64,000 nucleotides of DNA from Azospirillum thermophilum (GTDB lineage: Bacteria > Pseudomonadota > Alphaproteobacteria > Azospirillales > Azospirillaceae), in contig NZ_CP029357.1 in the NCBI RefSeq assembly GCF_003130795.1, positions 124,001 to 188,000 on the forward strand, read 5' to 3'. The translations under genes and the position numbers were made by a program. The notes below the pieces were generated by a model that saw only the letters and a program-made list of their open reading frames with translations, had not been told where the DNA came from and did no database searches. Positions 38,683 to 46,887 of this stretch are shown here, in pieces. Within the stretch, counting starts at the first letter, position 1. Each line of letters begins with the position of its first letter.

Positions 38683-40323
38683 TTACTGCCGGCCGTAGAC
38701 TTCCGCGCCGCCCCCCCGCGCGGGGCCGGCGGTCGGGTCGTCGCGGTCGGGGATGTCGGCGATCAGCGTGTGGGTGGTCAGGATCAGCTTCGCCACCGAC
38801 ACGGCGTTCTGCAGCGCCAGCCCGGTCACCTTCACCGGATCGATGATGCCGGCGGCGAACAGGTCGGTGAACCGTCCGGTGCGGGCGTCGAAGCCGGTGC
38901 CGTCGGGCAGGGTGGCGAGGCGGGCGAGGATGTCGGCCCCGTCCAGGCCGCCGTTGGCGGCGATGCAGGCCAGCGGCTGCAGGATCGCCCGCTGCACCAG
39001 CCGGACGCCGGCGCGCTGGCCGGCCGTCGCCTCCTCCGCCAGCGCGTCGAGCCGGGGCGACAGGCGGGCGAGCGCTGTGCCGCCCCCGGCGACCACCCCC
39101 TCCGCCAGCGCGGCGCGCGCCGCCGCCAGTGAATCCTCCAGGAGCTGGGCGGTCCGCTTCTGCTCGACCGGCGTGGCGCCGCCGACCTGGATCACGGCGG
39201 TTCCGTGGGTCAGCTTGGCGAGGCGCTGGGCGAGCTTGTCCCGCTCGATGTTGGGCGGGGCCTCCTCCCACTGGCGCTGGACCAGCTCCCGCCGCGCCCG
39301 GATGGTGCCGGGCTCGCCGTGGCCGCGCAGGATGCTGGTGGCGGCGGCGGTGACCTCGATCCGGTCGGCGCTGCCCAGGTCGTCGAGCGTGACGGCGTCG
39401 AGCCGGCCGCCGAGGTCGCGGGCGACGACCCGGCCGCCGGTCAGGATGGCGATGTCCTCCAGCATCGCCTGGCGCCAGTGCCCGAATTCCGGCGGGTTGA
39501 TGGCGACGACGGTGCCGCGCCCGTCGCGCCGGACCGCCATCAGCGTGGCGATGACCTCCGGCGCCAGGGAGTCGGCGATCACCAGCAGCGGCCGGCCGCC
39601 GCGCCCGATCAGGTCGAGCAGGCGCAGCATCGGCTCCGCCGCGGTGATCTTGTGGTCGGTCAGCAGGATGTGGGGCCGTTCCAGCACCGCCGACCGTCCG
39701 CTCGGGTCGGTCGCCATGTGATGGGAGACGAAACCGCGGTCGAGCGTCATCCCCTCCAGCACCGACAGGGCGGTCGGGGCGCCGGCCAGCCCGTACTCGA
39801 TGTCGATGACGCCCTCCGTCCCGACGCGGCGCAGCGCGTCCGCCACCAGCCGGCCGAGGGACGGGTCGGTCGCCGCGACGGTCGCCACCTGCTCCAGCTC
39901 GCGGTCCCCGGCGAGCGGCCTCGCCGTGCGGCGGAGCGCGTCGACGATGGCTTCGCAGGCGCGGTCCATCCCCTCCACCAGCTCGACGGAGCCGTGACCG
40001 TCGGCCAGCACGGCGATGCCGTCCTGGATCAGGGCGTTGGCCAGCACCGTCGCGGTCGTCGTGCCGTCGCCGGCCACGTCGTTGGTCTGCTTGGACACCT
40101 CGCGCACCACCTGGGCGCCCATGTTCTCGAAGCGGCAGGGCAGCTCGATCTCCGCGGCGATGCTGACGCCGTCGCGCGAGACGAGCGGCGTCCCGATCGG
40201 GCGGTCGATGATCGCGTTGGTTCCCTTCGGTCCCAGCGTGCCGCGCACGGCCAGCGCCAGCTTCTCCACGCCGCGCCCCAGCGCGGCCCGCGCCTCGGCA
40301 TGGTGCAGCATCATCTTCGCCAT
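38683..40323 (-). CDS. prmG: GroEL-like chaperonin dedicated to the monooxygenase
   Basis: A 546-residue Hsp60 homologue with the ATP-binding blocks GTLGPKGTNAIID and NDVAGDGTTTATVLA and the hinge region VVAGGGTALAR. It lacks the GGM-rich tail of housekeeping GroEL and no groES adjoins it. Propane monooxygenase clusters (mimG/prmG) carry such a chaperonin, needed for folding the hydroxylase. It follows the coupling-protein gene in the same operon. A housekeeping role is unlikely given divergence and context. Confidence 0.92.
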   Translation of the reverse strand: MAKMMLHHAEARAALGRGVEKLALAVRGTLGPKGTNAIIDRPIGTPLVSRDGVSIAAEIELPCRFENMGAQVVREVSKQTNDVAGDGTTTATVLANALIQDGIAVLADGHGSVELVEGMDRACEAIVDALRRTARPLAGDRELEQVATVAATDPSLGRLVADALRRVGTEGVIDIEYGLAGAPTALSVLEGMTLDRGFVSHHMATDPSGRSAVLERPHILLTDHKITAAEPMLRLLDLIGRGGRPLLVIADSLAPEVIATLMAVRRDGRGTVVAINPPEFGHWRQAMLEDIAILTGGRVVARDLGGRLDAVTLDDLGSADRIEVTAAATSILRGHGEPGTIRARRELVQRQWEEAPPNIERDKLAQRLAKLTHGTAVIQVGGATPVEQKRTAQLLEDSLAAARAALAEGVVAGGGTALARLSPRLDALAEEATAGQRAGVRLVQRAILQPLACIAANGGLDGADILARLATLPDGTGFDARTGRFTDLFAAGIIDPVKVTGLALQNAVSVAKLILTTHTLIADIPDRDDPTAGPARGGGAEVYGRQ

Positions 40324-40429
40324 CCTGTCGGTCCTCCCAGTTGCTTGTCTGCTCGTTCGCGGGGAGACCCCCGGCGCCGCCGGAGGCCTCCCAGCCGGGC
40401 GCCGGCTGTTCGGCCGGCTATCCGGCCCG

Positions 40430-40786
40430 CTATTCGTAGGCCAGCGCGTCGTCCATGTTGCCGAAGAGGACGACCGTGTCCTCGTCGATCATGACCATGC
40501 GGCCGTAGTGGGTGGAGGTGGAGATCTCGAACAGATGCGGGGTCATCTCGCGGCCAAGGGCCTCGCTGATCTCGCTCATCCTGAACTCGATCTTGCCTTC
40601 GCCGTCGATGCGGATCATCGCCGGCAGATAGGTGACGGAGATGCCGGGCTTGGTCTCCATCACCTCGGCGATGCAGCGCGCCTCGACGCTGTCGTTCATG
40701 GTGACGCCGCACTGGTGCGAGATGGTGTTCTCGCGCGTGATGTCCTTCAGCGGCTTGAAGAGCTGCTGTTCGGTGGTGACGCTCAT
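40430..40786 (-). CDS. prmD: Propane monooxygenase coupling/effector protein (MmoB/DmpM family)
   Basis: Small cofactor-free regulatory protein, 118 residues, that binds the hydroxylase and couples oxygen activation to substrate hydroxylation. Family blocks: VEARCIAEVMETKPGISVTYLPAMIR and REMTPHLFEISTSTHYGRMVMIDED. ATG 40786 is chosen; the frame upstream overlaps the preceding gene region and lacks similarity. Fourth gene of the operon, in the order A-B-C-D seen in mim and prm clusters. Confidence 0.92.
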   Translation of the reverse strand: MSVTTEQQLFKPLKDITRENTISHQCGVTMNDSVEARCIAEVMETKPGISVTYLPAMIRIDGEGKIEFRMSEISEALGREMTPHLFEISTSTHYGRMVMIDEDTVVLFGNMDDALAYE

Positions 40787-40823
40787 GGGACTGTCCTTCG
40801 GCTGGTGGGAGAGGGGCCGCCGC

Positions 40824-41987
40824 TCACTCGGCGGCATCGGCCGGGGTGGCCGGGGCGGCCGTGGCGTCGGCGGGCGACGCCGACAGTTCCACCGGGGGCA
40901 GCACCGGCAGCTCGGCGTCGATGCCGATCTCCCGTCCGATCGCCGCGACGCGGTTGCGCGCCCGCTCGAAGGCCTCGGGGAAACCCGCCACCTTGACCCG
41001 CGGCAGCGACCACAGCGGCTGGAGCTGCAGCGCCGCCTTCACCGCCAGCGCGGCATGGCGGCCGAACCACTCCTGCAGCAGGGCGCGGTTCTGATCGCCG
41101 TGGGCCGGGTCGCGGGCCAGCAGGGCGAACAGCTCCACCGTGTTGGCGAGGTTGCGCTCGTAATCGGCCTCGGCGGCGGAGATGACCGACGGGGTGGAGA
41201 AGTCGTTCTGGGCGGCGGCCACCTGCATGACGAAGCCGCTGCGGAACAGCTCGCCGACCAGCGGCTCGAACACCGCATTGGCGGCGAAATACTGCTCCAG
41301 GAAGTCCTCGGCGGCGCGGATATGCTCCACCGCCTCGCGGCAGGGCTGCCAGACCGGGTCCTCCAGCCAGTGCCTCTTGCCGGCGTCGAGGTCGAAGCTT
41401 CCGCCGGCCCCGCCGATGTCGCTGCCGATCTCCGCCAGATAGAGCGTCAGGTCCTGGGCGAAGCGCAGCTTGTAGGAGGCGTTGGTCAGGATGGCGTTGT
41501 TGACCATCTGCGTGTAGCCGTAGCGCTGCGCCCGCATCAGCGCGGTGCCCAGCCCGTACTCGGCATGCTTGAAGGCGCCGACATGGTTCTGCAGCACGGT
41601 GACCCAGGCCTTGTCGAAGCGCTGCGGCGCGCCCGCCCGCCGGGCGTTGTCCACCACGTTCTGGATCATGCCGACGATGGTCGACTGGCGCTGGTAGTGG
41701 GTGCGCTCCCACTCCTGGTCGGGGGCGCGGAAACCGTGCCAGTCGTTGCTGCGCAGCTTGGTCCAGTTCTTGGAATAGGTCGGGGTGCCGTCGCCGAAGG
41801 AGATGATCCAGTCCTGCAGCAGATAGCGCTCGGGGTCGGGCTGGACGTCGACGGTCACGTCCTCGTAATGGGTCGCCTTGCGGCCCTTCGGCTCGAAGTA
41901 ATTGTAGCGGCGGCTGTCCGAGCCGGGGAAGACCCTGGCTCCGGCGGCGGCCGACCGGATCTCGTCGGTGTCTTGCTGAACGGTCAT
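40824..41987 (-). CDS. prmC: Propane monooxygenase hydroxylase small (beta) subunit
   Basis: A 387-residue member of the ferritin-like hydroxylase beta subunits, without the metal ligands. Seen: SRRYNYFEPKGRKATHYEDV near the start, WIISFGDGTPTYSKNWTKL, YQRQSTIVGMIQNVVDNARR and FKHAEYGLGTALMRAQRYGYT. It ends in an alanine/proline-rich tail. It pairs with the diiron alpha subunit encoded two genes upstream. ATG 41987 has AAAGAC-type purine-rich leader; the longer frame upstream in the reductase gene is shadow. Confidence 0.93.
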   Translation of the reverse strand: MTVQQDTDEIRSAAAGARVFPGSDSRRYNYFEPKGRKATHYEDVTVDVQPDPERYLLQDWIISFGDGTPTYSKNWTKLRSNDWHGFRAPDQEWERTHYQRQSTIVGMIQNVVDNARRAGAPQRFDKAWVTVLQNHVGAFKHAEYGLGTALMRAQRYGYTQMVNNAILTNASYKLRFAQDLTLYLAEIGSDIGGAGGSFDLDAGKRHWLEDPVWQPCREAVEHIRAAEDFLEQYFAANAVFEPLVGELFRSGFVMQVAAAQNDFSTPSVISAAEADYERNLANTVELFALLARDPAHGDQNRALLQEWFGRHAALAVKAALQLQPLWSLPRVKVAGFPEAFERARNRVAAIGREIGIDAELPVLPPVELSASPADATAAPATPADAAE

Positions 41988-42013
41988 TGTCTTTCCTCCC
42001 TTGGGATTCCGGG

Positions 42014-43069
42014 TCACCGGGTGGCGGGGGTGAACTTGTCGAAATAGACGCGCGCGGAATCGACGCCGGCCACCTGCAGGACCGGCAGCACCGCGTCGAT
42101 CATCGGCGGCGGCCCGCAGGCGTAGACGTCGGCCTCCTCCGCGTCGGGCAGGGCGGCGAGGTGGCGGCGCAGCACCTCGTGGATGAAGCCGGTCTCGCCG
42201 GTCCACGCGTCCTCCTCCCCGGCATGCGACAGTGCCGGGATGAAGACGAAGTCCGGCATGGCCGCGGCGAACTCCTCGAACAGGTCGAGATGGAACAGGT
42301 CGCGCCGGCCGCGGGCGCCGTAGAACAGGCGGACCGGGCGCGTCTCGCCGCTCGCCGCCTGGTCGCGCAGGATGGACAGCAGCGGCGCCATGCCCGAGCC
42401 GCCGCCGACCAGGATCATCGGCCCCTGGCGGTCCTCCCGGCGGAAGCAGGTGCCGTAGGGGCCGCGCACGCTCACCGGCTCGCCCGCCGCGAGGCCGTCG
42501 ACCGCGGTGGAGAAGGCGCCGCCGGGATACTTCTTGATGATGAAGTCCAGCCGGCCGGGCTCGCCCGGCGGGTTCGCCATCGAGAAGGAGCGGGTGATGC
42601 CCCGGCCCGGCAGCGTGATGTCGACATACTGGCCGGCCCAGAACTTCAGCGGCTGGTCGAGGTCGATCGCCACGCGGACGATGTCGTGGGTCAGCGGCTC
42701 CACCGCCGCCAGCCGGCCGGCGAAGTCCTTGACGGGGATCGAGCGGGACAGCAGGTCCTCGTCGTAGTTCAGCAGCTCCACCTCCACGTCGCTGTAGGCC
42801 AGCGAGCGGCACAGCAGGATGTGGTTGCTGTCGCGCTCCGGATCGGAGAGCGCGAAGGTCGAGTATTTCAGCATCTCGACGTCGCCGTCGATCAGCAGGC
42901 ATTTGCAGGCGGAGCATTGCCCCTCCTTGCAGCCGTGCATCAGCGAGACGCCCTGGCGGAAGGCGGCGTCCAGGATGGTCTCGCCCTCCTCGACCTCCAT
43001 CTCGACGCCGACCGGCTCCAGGCGGACGGTGTGGACGGCGGGCTTCTTCTGTAGGGCTTGCGTGGTCAT
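42014..43069 (-). CDS. prmB: Propane monooxygenase reductase (2Fe-2S/FAD)
   Basis: Electron-transfer component of 351 residues. An N-terminal plant-type ferredoxin domain has C-x4-C-x2-C (CKEGQCSACKC) near residue 47 and a fourth Cys in HILLCRS. The FAD domain carries RSFSMANPP and the NAD(P)H domain GGGSGMAPLLSILRD, with CGPPPMIDAV near the end. It delivers electrons from NADH to the diiron site. Placed between the alpha and beta genes as in mimABCD/prmABCD. Confidence 0.94.
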   Translation of the reverse strand: MTTQALQKKPAVHTVRLEPVGVEMEVEEGETILDAAFRQGVSLMHGCKEGQCSACKCLLIDGDVEMLKYSTFALSDPERDSNHILLCRSLAYSDVEVELLNYDEDLLSRSIPVKDFAGRLAAVEPLTHDIVRVAIDLDQPLKFWAGQYVDITLPGRGITRSFSMANPPGEPGRLDFIIKKYPGGAFSTAVDGLAAGEPVSVRGPYGTCFRREDRQGPMILVGGGSGMAPLLSILRDQAASGETRPVRLFYGARGRRDLFHLDLFEEFAAAMPDFVFIPALSHAGEEDAWTGETGFIHEVLRRHLAALPDAEEADVYACGPPPMIDAVLPVLQVAGVDSARVYFDKFTPATR

Positions 43070-43112
43070 GGTCGGGTGATCTCCGCGATCGGTGTCCGCA
43101 AGGCTCCGCCGC

Positions 43113-43138
43113 TCCCCCTTTCCGGGCGGAAAGGGGGA
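43113..43138 (-). other. Strong intercistronic hairpin between prmA and prmB
   Basis: Eleven-base arms TCCCCCTTTCC and GGAAAGGGGGA close on a GGGC tetraloop. It lies in the 114-base gap between the prmA stop and prmB start on the minus strand. No T-tract. Probably an mRNA-stability or partial-attenuation element that lets the hydroxylase be made in excess over the reductase. Confidence 0.6.
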
Positions 43139-43183
43139 CGGTCCCGGAAATCCGGGGCTGCGGATGGTGGGGGTGGGGCGGGA

Positions 43184-44848
43184 TCAGACCCGGCGGATCG
43201 TGAAGCCCTTGCGGTACTCGTCGATGTGCGCCTGTCGCTGCTCCGGCGTCATCTCGCGCAGCTTCAGCAGCGGGCTCTGGATCGTGTAGCCGCGGACATG
43301 GTCGAGGGTCCACATGTCCTTCTCCTCGAAGGACAGGTGCGGCTGGGCGATCAGCGTCTTTCCGTCGGGGCGGACGAAACCCATGTCCTGGATGGCGTCG
43401 GCCAGATCCCAGCCGTGATAGACCTCCTCCCACTGGCGCCGGCCGGAGAAGCGGCCCATCGCCGGGGTCGGGCGGCCCTGGTACTCGGCCGCGAAGGCCT
43501 CCTTGTGGGTCCAGCGGTCGACCTCGGACGCATAGGTGTAGAGCTCGCCGTCCACCTCGTCGACCTGGAAGTCCTCGCGGATGACGCAGGGCACCAGGCT
43601 CGACCAGCAGCGGTGCGGATAGACGTAGCCGGTGTCGGCGAAGGTGATGGGGACGCTGCCCGGCTTGCTCAGCTTGGCGTAGTTCTCCCACCAGACGCCG
43701 AACTCGTCGTACCAGCCCGGATACTTGCTCTCGAACCACTCGAAGTCGCGCTCGGTCATCGCCTCGATGCGCCAGAAATTGGCCCACCAGCCGGCCGAGA
43801 AGAACTGGGCGATCTTGTGGACGTAGCCCTTCTTGACGATGGCGTCGAAGGCCTCGTGCACGTCGTCGTGGTGGATCTTGATGCCGTACTTCTCCAGCGG
43901 CAGCATGTAGGTGCGGTAATAGTCCTCGAAGATCCAGCGGTGCCACAGCTCCGCGTAGGACTCCTTGGTCTTGTCGCGGTTCCTGGTGCCGTACTCGATG
44001 ATCGTGCCGATGGCGGCGTCGACGATCATGTGGTTCTGCCAGAAGGAGTAGCGGATGTCGCGTTCCAGCAGCAGGTGGTTGTCCGGCTCCTTCAGCACGG
44101 ACATCAGCATGGAATGGCCGTTGCCGATGTGGCGGGATTCGTCGCTCTGCACCGACAGGAAGACGGTGGGCAGCGCATAGTCGCCGTTGCGCGCGGCTTC
44201 CGACGGCATGGCGACGAACAGCGTGTTGGTGAAGGCGGTCTCCGCCACCACCTGCAGATAGATGTTGGACGCGGTGATGGCGTCGCCGGTCAGGAAGGCC
44301 TCACCGAACTGCCGGCCGATGGTGGTGGCGTAGCATTTGCCGAACGCCTTCTCCGTGATGTCGAACCCGGCCGGGTCGATGTAGTTCTCCATGTACCATT
44401 TCTTGAGGTTCATCTGGATCGTCGAGTGCCGGAACTCGTCGATCATCTGCATGGTGAAGCCGGTGCGCAGGTCGTCGCCGGGGGCAAGCTGGCCGAGCGT
44501 CGCCATGGAGCGGGCGGCGGAGATCTCGGGGAAGGGGATGATCGCCAGGAACAGCTTCATCCACTCGATCCAGCGCGGCTCGACGTTGCGGAACATGTCG
44601 CCGCGCAGCGCGGCGTCGAGCGCGCCGTAGACGCGGTTGTCCTTCTCCTCCTGCATCGGGAAGTAGGAGCGCAGCACCTGCTTCATCGGATCGCGCGGCG
44701 CCTTGGTGATCTTGTAGTCGGTGGGGAAGCTCATCGCCTCCTTCACGTAGGTCGGCGTCCAGCCGAGGTCGGCGACGCGGCGCGCGGCCTCGCCGATGCT
44801 GATGCCCTTCTGGCTGGTGATCTTGTTCAGCGTCAATCCATCCGGCAT
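43184..44848 (-). CDS. prmA: Propane monooxygenase hydroxylase large (alpha) subunit, diiron
   Basis: Catalytic subunit, 554 residues, of a soluble diiron monooxygenase. Two E-x-x-H motifs bind the irons: DEFRHSTIQ near residue 138 and DESRHIGNGH near residue 236, with a further Glu in IIPFPEISAARS and in VVAETAFTN. Sequence style and operon order match group 5 propane monooxygenases (MimA/PrmA), which oxidise propane mainly at C2 and some also phenol or acetone. First gene of the leftward operon; its ATG has GGGAGAAGACGAC upstream and a roughly 240-base leader from the sigma-54 promoter. Substrate is assigned by family resemblance, not proven. Confidence 0.93.
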   Translation of the reverse strand: MPDGLTLNKITSQKGISIGEAARRVADLGWTPTYVKEAMSFPTDYKITKAPRDPMKQVLRSYFPMQEEKDNRVYGALDAALRGDMFRNVEPRWIEWMKLFLAIIPFPEISAARSMATLGQLAPGDDLRTGFTMQMIDEFRHSTIQMNLKKWYMENYIDPAGFDITEKAFGKCYATTIGRQFGEAFLTGDAITASNIYLQVVAETAFTNTLFVAMPSEAARNGDYALPTVFLSVQSDESRHIGNGHSMLMSVLKEPDNHLLLERDIRYSFWQNHMIVDAAIGTIIEYGTRNRDKTKESYAELWHRWIFEDYYRTYMLPLEKYGIKIHHDDVHEAFDAIVKKGYVHKIAQFFSAGWWANFWRIEAMTERDFEWFESKYPGWYDEFGVWWENYAKLSKPGSVPITFADTGYVYPHRCWSSLVPCVIREDFQVDEVDGELYTYASEVDRWTHKEAFAAEYQGRPTPAMGRFSGRRQWEEVYHGWDLADAIQDMGFVRPDGKTLIAQPHLSFEEKDMWTLDHVRGYTIQSPLLKLREMTPEQRQAHIDEYRKGFTIRRV

Positions 44849-45100
44849 GTCGTCTTCTCCCTAGTGACGTGATGTTGGCTGATCCGGCGCTGGCTGGTCC
44901 GGTATCGCTGCGGCAGTGCGCTTGCGGGCGGCGGTTGCGGCCGATGCGTCGCTGTCCCGGTTGCGGGCTGTGGTCCGTCGGTGGTGGGGAAAGCGTCGCC
45001 CGGCGCCATCGCGCCCCGTCTGTTCGACCCTCGGCGGAGTCGGGAAGCCGGCCGGTCTCGCCGTCTCCACGAAGGCGCTGCCGCCTCGCTCTCCAAGCAA

Positions 45101-45116
45101 AGCAACCGCCGTGCCA
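45101..45116 (-). promoter_or_regulatory. Sigma-54 promoter of the prmABCD operon
   Basis: On the minus strand the sequence is TGGCACGGCGGTTGCT, a full match to the -24/-12 consensus (TGGCACG-N4-TTGCT), with ten bases between the GG and GC. Transcription should start near 45090, giving a leader of about 240 bases before prmA. Confidence 0.88.
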
Positions 45117-45168
45117 ATTCGCCTCGACCGCCCTCTCCGGGTGCCGGAGGCATCGCTTGATACGCTGA

Positions 45169-45220
45169 CTGTCCCATTATGAGACAGATTGTCGCATCGC
45201 TCTGTCGCGGAACGGGACAG
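45169..45220. promoter_or_regulatory. Pair of enhancer (UAS) sites for the PrmR-type activator
   Basis: Two inverted repeats of identical design: CTGTC-N9-GACAG at 45169-45187 and at 45202-45220. Their centres are 33 bases apart, about three helical turns, so activator dimers would sit on the same face of DNA. They are flanked by outward-facing sigma-54 promoters at nearly equal distances (about 50 and 60 bases), which suits control of both operons. Confidence 0.75.
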
Positions 45221-45282
45221 CGGGACCAGGACGGCGGGGCGGAATCCGCCGTTGCGCCGGCCTGGGCGGCAACGTCCGGCCC

Positions 45283-45298
45283 TGGCATGACGCTTGCT
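45283..45298 (+). promoter_or_regulatory. Sigma-54 promoter of the cytochrome-glyoxalase-dehydrogenase operon
   Basis: TGGCATGACGCTTGCT on the plus strand: one mismatch to the TGGCACG-N4-TTGCT consensus, with exact ten-base GG to GC spacing. Transcription should start near 45310, about 90 bases before the cytochrome c gene. Confidence 0.7.
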
Positions 45299-45401
45299 CT
45301 TTCCCTGCCGAACAGGCGCCGTCCCGGCCGAACCGCTCCCGTGCGGCGACCGGGTGCCGGAACAGGCGGCGCCGGACGATGGTCGGGAGGGACTTCTAGA
45401 C

Positions 45402-45812
45402 ATGACGCACGCCTTGCACGCGCGGCCGATGCCCGTGGGGATCGCCGCCCTGCTGTTCCTGCTCCTGCTGCCGCTTCCCGTAGTGACGCCGTCGCAGGCC
45501 GCGGCGGCCGGCGATGGCGAGACCCTGTTCCGCCAGCAATGCGGCACCTGCCACACGGTGAAGAAGGATGAAGGGGCGCGGGCCGGCCCGCCGCTCTACG
45601 GAGTTCTCGGCCGCAAGGCGGGGACGGCCGCGGACTTCGAGTATTCCGATGCCTTGCGCCGGGCCGGCTTCACCTGGGACGCCGGCCATCTGGAACGCTG
45701 GCTGACCAACTCCAACGACTTCCTGCCCGGCAGCTACATGAACTACCGCCAGGAGGACGATGCGGTCCGCCAGGGGATCATCCGCTTCCTGCAGAGCAAC
45801 GCCGCCAAGTGA
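45402..45812 (+). CDS. Small class I cytochrome c
   Basis: A 136-residue exported monoheme cytochrome. A signal peptide (IAALLFLLLLPLPVV, likely cleavage after SQAAA) precedes ETLFRQQCGTCHTVKK with heme motif CGTCH; the region LPGSYMNYR likely supplies the distal Met. The body resembles mitochondrial-type cytochrome c (GPPLYGVLGRKAGTA). ATG 45402 has GGGAGGG ahead of it. As first gene of the operon with a Tat-exported dehydrogenase it probably accepts electrons from that flavoprotein. Confidence 0.9.
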   Translation: MTHALHARPMPVGIAALLFLLLLPLPVVTPSQAAAAGDGETLFRQQCGTCHTVKKDEGARAGPPLYGVLGRKAGTAADFEYSDALRRAGFTWDAGHLERWLTNSNDFLPGSYMNYRQEDDAVRQGIIRFLQSNAAK

Positions 45813-45827
45813 ACCGGAGACGGCATC

Positions 45828-46223
45828 ATGGCCAAGATCATCCACATGATGGTGCGCGTCCTCGACGAGACGAGGTCGCTCGACTTCTACGCGAAGGCCT
45901 TCGGGCTGGAGCCGGCGGACCGGCTGCCCTTCGACGGCTTCACGCTGATCTACCTGCGCAACGCGGAGAACGACGTGGAGCTGGAACTGACGGTCAACCA
46001 CGACCGCACCGAGCCCTATACCCACGGCGACGGCTACGGACACATGGCGGTCGCCGTCGAGGATCTGGAGCGCGAGCACGCCCGCCTGTCGGCCCTGGGC
46101 TGTCCGGTCACGCCGGTGAAGGAGTTCGCGCCGGGCGGGCGGCTGCTGGCCCGCTTCTTCTTCGTCACCGATCCCGACGGCTACAGGATCGAGGTGCTGC
46201 AGCGCCACGGCCGCTACCGGTGA
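45828..46223 (+). CDS. Glyoxalase I-like VOC-family protein
   Basis: A 131-residue vicinal-oxygen-chelate protein with the GloA opening (IIHMMVRVLDETRSLDFYAKAFGLE), VELELTVNHDRTEPY, GDGYGHMAVAVEDLEREHARL and a closing FVTDPDGYRIEVLQR. His and Glu at metal-ligand positions (HMMVRV, VELELT, GHMAVA, IEVLQ) are present, so lactoylglutathione lyase activity on methylglyoxal adducts is plausible. Its position between a cytochrome and a dehydrogenase suggests that the pathway makes a reactive oxoaldehyde. Confidence 0.87.
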   Translation: MAKIIHMMVRVLDETRSLDFYAKAFGLEPADRLPFDGFTLIYLRNAENDVELELTVNHDRTEPYTHGDGYGHMAVAVEDLEREHARLSALGCPVTPVKEFAPGGRLLARFFFVTDPDGYRIEVLQRHGRYR

Positions 46224-46275
46224 CCGCCGTCACGACAATCACAAGACCAAGTCCACCAGAGGGAAGGAGACGTCG

Positions 46276-46833
46276 ATGATGCGAGTTCTCGACAAACGGA
46301 CACAGATCAACCGCCGCAATTTCCTGAAGACCTCCGCGGCGTCGGCCGTCGCTGCGGGCGTGGTGTCGGGCGGGGTGGTGTCGGTCACCGCGACGCCGGT
46401 CTGGGCGCAGTCGCTCAAGGCCATCAAGCCGGAGGCGGCGAAGACGCTGCTCGTCATGGTGCGCGACCTCTACCCGCACGACCGGCTCGGCGACAGCTAC
46501 TACGAGACGGCGCTGGCCTCCATGGATGCGGAGGCCGCCAAGGACGCCGCCCTGGCGACCCAGCTCAACGACGGGGCGGCGGCCCTCGATTCCGCGGCGC
46601 GCGAGCTGCGCAAGGCTCCCTATGCCGCGCTCAGCAGCGAAGCCGACCGCGTGGCGGTGCTGAAGTCGGTGGAGACCACGCCCTTCTTCCGGAAGGTGCG
46701 CGGCGACATGGTGGTCGCCCTCTACAACCAGCCGGAGGTGTGGGCCAAGCTCGGCTACGAGGGGCCGTCGGCGGAGTATGGCGGCTATCTGCACCGCGGC
46801 TTCGACGACATCGACTGGATCAAGGAAGCCTGA
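46276..46833 (+). CDS. Tat-exported small subunit of a GMC dehydrogenase (gluconate 2-dehydrogenase subunit 3 type)
   Basis: A 185-residue protein with a Tat signal (NRRNFLKTSAASAVAAG) and a helical body (LLVMVRDLYPHDRLGDSYYET, VETTPFFRKVRGDMVVALYNQPEVWAKLGYEGPS) typical of the small subunit of membrane gluconate or sorbitol-type dehydrogenases. It is expected to carry the signal-less flavoprotein through the Tat system. The gene is 54 bases upstream of that flavoprotein. Confidence 0.88.
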   Translation: MMRVLDKRTQINRRNFLKTSAASAVAAGVVSGGVVSVTATPVWAQSLKAIKPEAAKTLLVMVRDLYPHDRLGDSYYETALASMDAEAAKDAALATQLNDGAAALDSAARELRKAPYAALSSEADRVAVLKSVETTPFFRKVRGDMVVALYNQPEVWAKLGYEGPSAEYGGYLHRGFDDIDWIKEA

Positions 46834-46887
46834 CCGGCCGTCCGCCGGGGAACGAAGGGCTGCACCGACAAAACGGGAGGACGAGGA

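Larger units (their letters stand above)
44849..45401. other. Divergent control region of the monooxygenase and dehydrogenase operons
   Basis: A 553-base gap without a gene. It holds a leftward sigma-54 promoter (45101-45116), two activator sites (45169-45187, 45202-45220), and a rightward sigma-54 promoter (45283-45298). The part 44849-45100 is the long leader of prmA and contains an imperfect 15-base tandem repeat (TGGCTGATCCGGCGC then TGGCTGGTCCGGTAT) at 44876-44905. Confidence 0.75.

Noticed and set aside
35998..39132. A plus-strand frame of over 1,000 codons spanning the RHH, prmR and part of prmG genes
   Set aside because: It crosses three well supported minus-strand genes and their intergenic gaps; no recognisable domain.
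38683..40323. Housekeeping groEL
   Set aside because: No groES, no GGM tail, and it is embedded between prmD and prmR; the dedicated monooxygenase chaperonin fits better.
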